Assembly (NCBI RefSeq): GCF_037392515.1
Contig: NC_090295.1
Coordinates: forward strand, 19,050,001 to 19,114,000
Reading direction: 5' to 3'
DNA from: Haliotis asinina
Lineage: Eukaryota; Mollusca; Gastropoda; Lepetellida; Haliotidae
Length of the DNA stretch: 64,000 nucleotides
Each line of letters starts with the position of its first letter. Within the stretch, counting starts at the first letter, position 1. Below are positions 46,610-57,282 of the stretch, piece after piece. Under the pieces are notes generated by a model, which saw only the letters and a program-made list of their open reading frames with translations, searched no databases and was not told the DNA's origin. The position numbers were made by a program, and so were the translations under genes.

Positions 46610-47810
46610 AATCTTCAAGAACAATCAGCATGTGAACAAATTATCTGAGCGTGTAACACAAGTCAAAACAGTGAGAATACAACAATCTCGCTGCCAGTTG
46701 ACAAGGTTCCGTCCTATTGGGCAATCTGTAATGCAAAAAAACAGTCCTGAATTTAAGACTAATTCATATATCTGGATTCATAAATATTAATCATTATGAT
46801 CCGATACACGTGAGCACTTGTATATTCCTTCAACACTACACTCCTTCTGATCCTTTCCAACACGTCGTACAGCGTGCACTGTCGTACAGCGAACTCTTAC
46901 AAACGGAAACCTGGAAATCTCAAAACGAAGCTCTGTCGCTAGAAAGGTTTGCTAGTCTGGTACGGAAATTATATTATATCAATCTCGTTGTGCAGTATGG
47001 AACTACATTGAGTAAGCGTAACACATAACAAACACATAATAGATGTAACTAGCGAGCCAGATGCATTGTGAATCATTTTACGTCCACATCAAACAGTGAC
47101 AATCTGTGACGTCTTAGTTATGGGCTTTAGTCTGTTTACAATGAAAACGTACCAATGAATTTCACTTTAAGCACAAAAGTAAAAACGTCTAGTAAAGTGG
47201 ATCACAGAATTGTATTCATCTTCCGCTAACAGTTGTTTAAGAAACGATCATAAGTTCAAATCGCTATTCTTGGTTAGTATAACAAGAGCGTAATCACAGT
47301 AACTGGAACAGTTAAAAACAGCCACTGTGGTACATGATGAGTGTTGACTTAGACCAACGCTACTACCCGTTTCATTGATTGGTGTTTCATTTATTGTGTA
47401 TACCCCTTGTAGTTACTGTACAAACCAGTAGCAGCCATTCGAACCTACGAAACTTGTTGATCACAAGTTGAATATAATTCTTACATTTATATGATCAGTT
47501 GGCTAGCTAAAATTGTGAGGATTCGCAGTGTTTATTTTCACTTTATTTGATTTCCATTTTTGTCTAACCCAATAATCTCCAACTTAATAAACACTGTTCA
47601 TTTTCAAACAAAGCTTTGCCATTGGGTTAGAATGAACATAATTGAATGTAGTTTTCAAAATGTTTGTCTATTTCTTTTTAGAATATGCTAAATATATTTC
47701 TGCATCCTAAACGGGTATATGTGGGTTCACAGGGACTTGTATCGCTCAGAAACGTCGTTCAAAAGGTGTATAGACCCTACCCTAGTGCTATATAAAAGGA
47801 AATGGATGTA
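46610..47810. other. Conserved noncoding 3' flank, unit 3
   Basis: Counterpart of 8820-10010, ending at TATATAAAAGG (47789-47799). Confidence 0.6.
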
Positions 47811-48344
47811 ACGAAGAAACCACCCAATCCTCGATCAAAGTTACAGGTCACCGCTTAAAATAATTTTAAGGTCCCGTCGAGGCCAACGGATCGAAAGCCA
47901 GATGATTTCCTTACAAAGTAAGCTGTAAATGGTCACAATCGGATCATTATTTCAAAAGTATTACGCCACGAATCATCGAAAACATCTACATCCGCAATTT
48001 CACGCCAAAGTCAAACGGTGAAAACTCCTCTTTTAAACTCGTTTATTAAGTCCAGCCACGTTGACAGCACCAAATATAAAAGCATCATCGCAATTGTCTT
48101 TCTCTACGATTCAGACAACATGTATCCTCTAAACTCTACAAAGATGATCACACGGTGTTCCTGTTATTGAAAATAATGCCAGTGAGAAAGAATAGAGCGT
48201 ATTTGACCAAACTTGAAGGAAAAGAAAAGCATATATATTTATGTGTGAACATCTGTTTAATTTCGATAGAATATTCAGTTCTACAGAAAATGTACCATTC
48301 GACTAACACTAACAGACACATCGTATCACAGTCTGAACTTGATG

Positions 48345-49150
48345 TAAGACGACGAATGACGTCAGAACCGGTCCGTCACCATTACTGAAGGAGTTGTTGA
48401 GCGTTGACAGGTGGACGTGGTAGTTTCTGATTTGCCGATTCTGGTAGTACCATAAGTATTCTATCGGATTGATGTCAAAAGAACATGCTGTCCACTGTAA
48501 AACAACCATGTAAGCACTATGCAGAAAGTTGTTTGTCAGTCTTGCTGCATGAGGCTTTGCTGTATTGTGTTCTTAGACAATGCCACGCGATTGCTGCTGG
48601 ATAAATGACAACACAACTCATTACAAACCTTTATACCTATATCTTCGAGTATTCACGTTGCCAGGAATAATCAAAAGACCCGTGTTTAGATTGCCTCAGA
48701 ACACTACTCACACCATAAAGCTACTTGACAGACGTCAACGCAGTACAGAGCTAAACGTTCACTTACCCTTCTGTAAACATGATCCCGGCTTTCAAACCTG
48801 TTGAACTAAAACCTACTTTCGTCGATGAACATCACATGTTGCCAGTTACGATCTGCCACTTGCCTGGACCATACCAATTGATGACGTCGGGTTTGAAGAG
48901 TCATACTTAAAGCTGATGTGTTCTGAGGAATAATCGACGTCGCCGGAACTTTTTCTGTGAACTTATGCGGCGTCCTTTTGCTGTCACTGCCTTTGACGTA
49001 GCCCTCATAAAACCAATCCCCAAATGAATTGTCCGGGCGTGGTGATCATCAGCGGACTTTGTCATACGTGGTCGACGACTCCAGGGCCTGCCTGACGTAT
49101 TGCTTGTTTCTCATATTCCTTGCATTCACTTCAATTTTACGTTTGTGAAT
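48345..49150 (-). mobile_element. Tc1/mariner-like transposase remnant, unit 3 (longest)
   Basis: Reading the - strand: an NWQHVMFIDESRF stretch (48812-48846) is the first catalytic Asp region, followed by a GNVNTRRYRYKGL stretch and, within an open frame at 48509-48309, SFDINPIEYLWYYQNR, the region normally holding the last acidic residue of the DDE triad. Several stops and frame changes make it inactive. No clear terminal inverted repeats were found. Confidence 0.72.
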
Positions 49151-49404
49151 TTGTATGTAACACTTTGCAGCTTACAGTTCCTTTGGGGCACTAGGTTATT
49201 TTATAACTTCTGACTATTCCGCCGTTTGACAAGTATGAAGTTGGACGAAATCATAAAATATGTGGATTTTAGGTCGTGTAATCACTGAAAAACAAAGTTT
49301 TCTTCAATTGTCACTTGGTATCTGTAAATAGAAGCCCTGGTGACCGTTAATGCTATGCGCTCTATTGCGGTGCGGTTACGAATCTACGGAAGAGTATTAA
49401 GGCC

Positions 49405-49510
49405 ACCTGGGAAGGACTTACTATCTCCTACGAAGGACTTCTTATCACCTACGTAGGACTTAGTTTCTCCTACGTAGGACTTAGTACTTAGTATCACCTA
49501 CGTAGAACGT
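49405..49510. repeat. TCCTACGTAGGA-type repeats, unit 3
   Basis: About five subunits (CTTAGTTTCTCCTACGTAGG and variants), with one partial unit. Confidence 0.78.
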
Positions 49511-50189
49511 AGTGCGTTGACGAGATTATTGTCATGCGTCCAAGAGTTGATTAACCTTGGCAAAAAATGGCAAATTCTTGGCAATATTTTACACCAAAAC
49601 GTAGCAGTTCACATGCACGATATGTGCTCATGCTCTGAAGCAGTTTGATTAATCATCCTCGTGCAATGAATCTCCATAAGGTTTGTAGTTGTTTCCCCCA
49701 ATTAATTAGAGAAATTCAGCTTCGTTGTAACCAAGTATACATATATAACATATAGTGGGTGTTTTAAGTGAGTCTAGACTTTGGATGGATAGTGTACTTG
49801 TTGCATGTGACTTTCATGTGTTGGACCGACTGTTGTACTTTACAGCCTCTCGTTCAGTTTGCCCTTTTCTATTATGCCTTGGATATTTCAGAGGTCGTTG
49901 AACATTAGTCATAGTCTGATTGAGCAGACGCGTCTATCGGTGGCAATCTATGAGTACTTATATCTTTATGATTATACAAACAACTATAATGACAATCTTT
50001 TGCAATTCCCTATTGCTTTACGCCGCATTCAACACTTTTCCACCAGAGTAAAGTCAGCTTGTAAACATTTACCAAAAAAAAAATAAATAAATAAACCGCA
50101 AACGAGCGTTATATCTGATCCAACCTAGCCTCATATGAAAACAAGCAAAACTTTCAGAGGACGTGTCATGACGAGAATTTCATATCAGA

Positions 50190-51480
50190 ATCTTTTTTCC
50201 CCAAATTTGCACCTCACTTGGGTGCATGGGGTTTATGTTAAAGTGAAATTCATCGATACATTTTCCCTGCAAACAGACTATACACCTCGCCGTAAAATTA
50301 GAAACACGGTGTTATTAAAAGTTCAAATAAAAATTCATTTGCCAATACCATTTCCTTATAAAACAAGGAATTGGAATTCAGTGTAACCAGTGTCTTTTTT
50401 CACTTTCACTCAAAAAATTTCGCATAGGCTGGAAAGTAGGTCATTGTCTGAGCATAAAGATGCTCGATGTTTCGGGATGAATTTTCTCTTAATTCAGGGG
50501 ACGGTGTGGTAGACAAGTGGTCGGTTTGAGAGTGGTAATATATAAATCTCTGTGACAATGAGTTGAGGTTGTCACTAAATACATTTTACACAATGTTTAC
50601 AGTTTTCCATACTCAGTAACCTTTTCTGTCGCACCTGGGGAAACTCTCAAAGCATCCACCGTTGAGGCATGGTGCAGTCTCAGCCTCTAGCCGAAGGGCT
50701 TACTCAGCCAAGGTGTAATTTATTTCCTTCTGTTGTACTCTAGCATTACTCTGTCTCACGGTCCTTGAACCATACAGTCTGCCATGGGCTCCTTTGCAAT
50801 TTAAATAGATTTGTTTGGGACCATATATTTTATATATTAAGCATAATTTTGTCTCTTCTAAAGTGCACAGAAATGTGTAAATATATGGCTTCAGTTCACT
50901 GGGTTTTATGACACATTTGTTAAATGCCACATGTAAATTCCATACTAAATTCAACGATGTTATTGAAATGTTATATCTCATATGTTTATGATTGCTTAAA
51001 TGAATCAGTCACCAACCCATATAAGATGAAAATAGACTTCCAGGGCATATGCACAAAGCCATCTCTCTCACAGTGCAACACAGCTCTGACAAATTGGGCG
51101 CTAAAGGTTAGGGTGGATTTGTACAAATCTCGAAGGTAATCCTTTAAATGATGTGAAGTTTCTAACAAGACTAATGTCATGAACTATAACAGATTTAAAC
51201 ACACACACTGCCGTTTTGGCTGTAGCTATGTGGTAGGCTGTTCATGGTGGTTATACGTGCGCCTCCATAGATCTTTCTAAACTAATATGTATCATAAATG
51301 GGGTGTTAAAGTGTCAAAGTGCTCGGCAACGCTTGGGTGTATATTATCATAACAGCTATGGTCCTTCCTGCATGCATGCTCCCATGTTCAATGGAGTTCA
51401 GCCAACTCCCTGGGGAACATACAACATCCACTTGGCACACAGTTTGTTGTGGTTAAAAGTTGGTATAAAACATTGGAAAC
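50190..51480. other. Distal noncoding block, unit 3, with a private insertion
   Basis: Counterpart of 12040-13400. About 235 nt (50935-51170) are not in units 1 or 2, where CCACAT runs straight into CTAATGTCATGAAC. The inserted sequence is unrecognised. Confidence 0.55.
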
Positions 51481-51639
51481 AAGTCAGATATGCTGATTTA
51501 TTATTGATTTCAAATGAGTAGAACTACGAGGTAGGAGCATGCGAAATAGTAGACTGTACGTTTTGTCAGAATTAAAATGTGTTATTGTCCTTCATCATCG
51601 TCCTGTCCTGCACTGTCAGTAACATAATAATAATTCATC

Positions 51640-51665
51640 ATCACTATCATCATCATCATCATCAC
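51640..51665. repeat. (CAT)n microsatellite, unit 3
   Basis: Interrupted CAT/TCA run. Confidence 0.85.
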
Positions 51666-51669
51666 AAAT

Positions 51670-52400
51670 GAGGTGCTGTAGCTATGGCTTGCTTTTGTAA
51701 AGTTTGGAAAACACATCATCAAACACACTGGTCGAGTCTTGTATTTTCTTCAGTAATTCACGTGTCTTTGGACCCCACAGCATATGGTGCAGATAAGTAA
51801 TAAATCAAGCATACGTCTCTTTTGCTCCCATGTTGCTGCTGCGGCTGCTGCTGCTACTCCTTGAGAACTTCTCGTGAATGTTTTGTTTGAATATGACGGG
51901 ATGAGTCATGGGCCCAAACATATTGTTTAGAGCATACGGGACAGGGATGCAAGTCGGTAGTCCTACTACTAAAGACACATTTAGCCCTTCGTCTCTGTTT
52001 TCGCTAAAATCTCTTTTAGCTATTGACAACACTTTCTCTCTTCAACATGGCTTTAGCCTGTTGAAGGACTTGTTGGGTGGGCGATGGGAGAAAAAACGTG
52101 TCTGTAGAAGGGGGTAGATCCATCTTAACTTGCTTTTCGTAACAGATGACATAATCATCTACATTATTAAAGGGATTGGGATAGCGCTTGGCCTGCAAAT
52201 AGTAATGTTGGCACATTTCTTAGAGTCGTGGAATTGAACTAAAAATACAAAAATCTTAGGGTCTTCAGTATCTCCTGATCATTCTGCTGTTCCAGTTGAA
52301 TACTGACTCTCAGGTTGCAGATCAAGTGTCACTGTCACGGCTAAACGGCTAAAGGAAGGTAGTGTGCGGAGGTATTTTCCAACAGTTGTGCACTTACCGC
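51670..52400 (-). mobile_element. Polinton-like fossil stub, unit 3
   Basis: Minus-strand pieces (52216-52016 and 52032-51805) match the middle of the 31470-35880 fossil, including a PVPYALNNMFGPMTHP stretch. The ATPase part is absent and the remnant is short and broken. Confidence 0.6.
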
Positions 52401-52562
52401 GGCAAGAGACTTTCTTTTTTCTTATTCTTTAAAACATACGACTCAGTAAAACAAGAAATAAAACTGACCCGGTCTTACTCCATTATGCCTTTGCCTCTAC
52501 TACAGTATACTAAGCTTGGCTTGGTTTTTGTTGATGTTGTTTTTTTTCTCTAATATATAAAT

Positions 52563-52850
52563 ACAAGAGTGAGTGAGTGAGCAAGTGAGTTTAGTTTTAC
52601 GCCACACTCAGCAATATTCCAGCTATATGGCGGCGGTCTGTAAATAATCGAGTCCGGACCAGACAATTCAGGGTTAAACATCATGAGCATCGATCTGCGC
52701 AATTGCGAACCGATGACATGTTTCAACCAAGTCAGCAAACCAGAATACCCTATCCCGCCAGTCGCCTTTTACGACAAACATAGTCGACTTTTAAGGCAAG
52801 CATGGTTTGCTGAAGGCCTATTCTATCCCGGAACCTTCACGGGTATATAA
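52563..52850 (+). mobile_element. SINE, orthologue of 612-890
   Basis: GAGTGAGTGAGTGAGC start, TTTAGTTTTACGCCACACTC, CAGCTATATGGCGGCGGTCT, and the ACCTTCACGGG end. More complete than the copy at 612. Confidence 0.78.
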
Positions 52851-52969
52851 ATAAAGAATATTCACTAAATGCACTTCGTCCTTTCAATCTTCACTTTCTA
52901 GTCAGGTGGAATGTCTGAAGCTATTGTACAGCTCTAATTTTAAGCATATAGCTCTTGTGAAAGACCTGA

Positions 52970-53573
52970 TGGTCTGTGTCAGAACTCTCAGAACTCTCAG
53001 AACTCAGAACTCTTTATTTTCTAGAAACCGCCAACGGCGGTACATGAGATAAACATACATACATTTACATAACATACAAGACAGCAGCTTACACGGTAGT
53101 AAGATGTAAGATACCTATTTCATTTTTATAAATGCGTTATTTCAGTAATTTAGAAAGGTTTTTATGGTCGCGTATGCTGGTAGTAGACAAGAGCTTTTTA
53201 TGGATTGACAAATTTGGAATCCTGGGTATTTCGTGTTCACAGATTGTTGTTGCAGTTGGAGAAAAGCTTCACATCTGAATAAATAGTGAAACTCATCTCC
53301 AACAACGTTTGATACACAAAACGGACATTGTCGGTCTTCACGTGGAATACCCAACCGTCAGCCAGCCTCAATTGGCAAATTAGGGTTAGATGTTCTAAAA
53401 TTCAAAATAGGATAGTATATAGTGTTTGGAAGAAGAAGATATTTTTCTAAGATTGGTTGGGTTTTGAAATATTTATAGTAATCCCCCTTAGAACTTGAAT
53501 CAACTTGAGACGTCCAATTTGGAAAGATCTGCTCTCTGTAGGTGTTGTCGACCACTGAGACATGCCATGCCAT
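52970..53573 (-). mobile_element. Non-LTR (LINE) 3' end fragment
   Basis: Two adjacent - strand frames: 53573-53358 (ending in an NFRTSNPNLP stretch) and 53354-53142 (MGIPREDRQCPFC, GDEFHYLFRC). They are consecutive parts of the LINE tail separated by a frameshift. The equivalent is absent upstream of copy 3, where the spacer is shortened. Confidence 0.72.
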
Positions 53574-53579
53574 GCCATG

Positions 53580-55150
53580 AGGGTGCCTCTACTCAGAATA
53601 TTAATCCCTAATTCCTCCCAGTAGATAATTTTTTATGTAGTTCACGCGAGGTGTAACTTACAATTGGAGTGAAACATTTGACCCACGTTTGGAAGGAATC
53701 TAGGCCGTAGGCGCGACGAGCTATCGTATTAAGTATATGTACAATCCGTTTGATTTCATTTTAGACAGATGAACTGCTCACTACCACAAAATCTAATAAC
53801 CACAGCAAACCCTTATTTTATACAGTCGCATGAAATCGACAGACCAAGTTTAATGATTTGGACACTCGATTCAAAACGTTGTTTAACAAACGATCATTAA
53901 TTTGTTGTCACTTTTCGTCGTAGTTTTTAAGATGGGGACAACTTGTTGGTAGAACAATCGGGTGTGCGAGAGCACATATGGAATGTAAATTTCACCACAC
54001 ACAAGTGTTGTATACCTGGCTGAAATTCAATGTGGAAAGGTAGCGATAAAATTAGGAACATATTTAACGTTTTACATTTTGCACCTGGTTTAGGTTTTGA
54101 TTAACATATTCATTTCTCTTAAAAGTCTTTTGTTGGAAATCAATGACATGCCTTTGATGTACATCACAAATTCTTTCAAATCGCGATTGTCAAGACTTTT
54201 CACTAAAACTATGCGTCGTGTGGACGTTTGACAAATCTTTGCTTTACTTTACATCAAAATCGTATTTGCTGATTTAAAGAACAATTAAAGTTTGATTGTC
54301 TGTCTGTATTGAGCAAGACTTGCTTCCACCGTTGTTTGTACGTTTACGCTGCACTCAGCTATGGTGGCCTAGTCTACCTGGCTTCTGTTGTTTACTGCGA
54401 TGTTTCATCTGTTCGAGTCTCCATTGATATCTTAATATCCCATAACTTTTGAGCCTTGAATGTCGCCAGAATGGAAAATTCTGGAGATTACTGGAAATTC
54501 GAACTGATTTAAAAAAACGCTTTATCAAATTCGAATGCATTCCAATATTCGGATGAATTCTTGTAACCTTTCCGTTTATTGTGAACATGTTCAAAACTCT
54601 TGATCGAGATACATTCGGTGTGGAAAAAAATCACCCGCCATTTGAGGTACATTCGAACTGCATTCTAAGTACTTTAACTGCATTCTAATTACATTCTAAG
54701 TAATCTCTTTGCACTCTAACTGCATTGTAAATATTCTAGACATACACGAAAGAGAAAAAAACAGAAAAGTCACTTCAAATTTTATTTTTGACATTCCCTC
54801 TCGAATGGATTTCGATTTTTGGATTTATTTATGTGACTGATTCTCCTTGATTTTTTACAGTTTGTCATTTCGATATAAGTGTGAAGGAGTCTTCAGGGGA
54901 AGCACCTTCGGGATACGACACTACGGTGTCGACCATCAATCACACACACCGGGCACGTCACTAGACACATAAAACAAACTTTAAGGATATTTGGTATGTA
55001 AGAACTTAAGAACCTAGAGGGTTGTACTTACAGTAGTGATAGCAGTGTTCGTCATATGAATGTTGCATGAACTAATCAAACACGTGATTGACGAGAGGTC
55101 GTATATATTTAATTTTCAATCCGTAAATTTACAGACTGCATAAACGTGTC
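53580..55150. other. Conserved upstream block, unit 4
   Basis: Counterpart of 1640-3400. It shares with unit 3 a stretch (TCCATTGATATC, ATTCTGGAGA) that is absent from units 1 and 2. Confidence 0.55.
54650..54740 (+). repeat. Upstream minisatellite, copy 4
   Basis: AACTGCATTCTAAG-type repeats before the copy 4 promoter. Confidence 0.55.
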
Positions 55151-55171
55151 ATCTGAGCGTTACAACTGCAT

Positions 55172-55228
55172 CACGTGACCGTCCCCTGAGTGTATAAAAG
55201 AGAAACGGTTCGAAAAGGAGTTTATCAG
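55172..55228 (+). promoter_or_regulatory. Core promoter of EPDR copy 4
   Basis: CACGTG at 55172-55177 and TATAAAAG at 55193-55200, 70 nt before the ATG; spacer as in copy 3. Confidence 0.75.
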
Positions 55229-55269
55229 ACAAACTGTCACAGATACATCTACAACGAAACACTTCCAGA

Positions 55270-57234
55270 ATGATCCTACAAGTAGTACTACTCCTCGCTT
55301 GTCTGTCTGGTGCCATTGCCAGCACCAGTGCCTGTTGTCCTCCATCCCGTTTCAACGCATTCCAGTACGTCACCATTGTCAACTCTACGACAAGAATACG
55401 TGTAAGTATAGCTTCTGTTAATCTTCCCTGGCTTATGAAGAAACTCTCTTCTTTTCGTAGACTGAATCTGCGTGGGGATGGGCGGTCGGATAGCCTAGAG
55501 TTGAAAAAGCTAAGGTGGCGTAAAACCATACGTAGCACACACTGACTGGCATGGCGATATAATGTCATCATATTTTGAAATCATCTTTACCATTATGAAG
55601 CAGAAAATTAAAATATAGAAGGAAAGAATTTTTTGACTTGTCATGTTTTGGCACACTCATTGACCGACAGAATGACTGCATTCTTAACAGAGAGGAGTGT
55701 TCTCTGAATGCTTGTTGTCTTGCAGTATAGCGCATGAATTGTTATTGTTATAATCGTAACTTATAACGTCAGGGTTTATTTCGCAAATCGGCCCCTGTAC
55801 CGACAATTGGCATTTTCAACCCACAGGCCCCGAGGGACCACTGAACAACGTTTGTATCTTACCGAACACCTCAATGTTAATTTTGAACTGATTGAAGCAT
55901 GGCTATCGGATCGTACACTTGTCTGCATGTGTGAATCAAACGATTCAAATCTTCCATCCAGCTGTTTTCCCCGCAAATATGAAGAGGCAAATCTTTTCAT
56001 AGCCACAGTTAAATTTTGCAGACGAAACAAGAGAAATATATATCTCCCTTCCATCGATTTGCATTCGCAAATTATCGATAATTTCTGTCCATCGGTGTTA
56101 TGCGTGATAAAGAAGCACTTCCACGAATGAGTTTCTATGGGGACTGGGGTACATTGCAATGTACCTCGCTCGTTAGTGGGGTACATGGAAAATAACAAAA
56201 GAGCGCTTAGCCAATCTGAAAAAAATGACATTTATTTGTGAGGTAAAATATACATAAATAAGCTTTGGGGTTTTTCTTTTTATCTTCTTTATTACATCAT
56301 AGGCTGGTACATAAAACCGCATGGGTAATCGTATCTGTTTCTTATCATTCAGGATGTTTTGTTTTCCACTTAATTTACGTTTTTAAATCTGTATAGAATT
56401 GGAAAAGACCAGAGTTCGTGAGATCTGCAGCTGTGTCAGCTTCGCACACTCTAACAACCAATTTAAGCACAAACTAAGGAGTCTGGTGGAAATCTGTGCA
56501 TAGTGACACCATCACCCGACCCCTATGACGTCACTGTAGGGCTCTGGCGATAGAGTTACGTAACCTGTCTGCGATTTCGTTTGCGGGCGAGAGAGAAGCA
56601 GACGGCTTTTAAGCGCTTGGTATTCACTAACCACAAGGTGTTTTTGTTTTTTGGTTTTTTTTAAATGGTGTTTCGCTTATGACTAACCAAAAGTCTTTCA
56701 TATGCAGTGATAAAAAGAGTACCACAAAATTGAGTTTAGTGGTCCTTTAAGGAAATGTCACAGAACCTATTTGAAAGAAGTACGTGTAATATGATTTGGA
56801 TTCTCTGACCTCAGCGTCTTTCTCTGACGTTTTAAATCTCAGAAACTGAACCAGAATCAGAGTTGAATTCTTGTAAAATATGTATATGTACTTTTTGTAC
56901 CAGCCTTCCACGTGGCAAAGTTAAGGAAATCCTTCACTAGTTCCATGGACTTCCTGACTGATAAAATGTTGGGGCAAAGCATTTCCACACGATGTAGATA
57001 TCCCCATGGACACTAAATTATTTATTTACACGAATGAGAATTTCTTCCCTATTTTCTCTTCATTTCATTAGTATTTCTTGTATCCACGCCTTGATGTCCC
57101 TAGAATATTGCTATAAGCTGCGTAAACCCAAACTCACTCAGTCAATATTTATACATGTTTACGATGGTGCCACTGGTTGAACAGGATTCGCTTACTTATA
57201 TTCGAACACTGACTTCATTACTAATTGATAAACG

Positions 57235-57282
<48 letters not shown>

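Noticed and set aside
50135-50386. An 83-residue + strand frame in the distal block (and 30169-30354 on the - strand)
   Set aside because: Not open in the corresponding parts of the other units and no family recognised.
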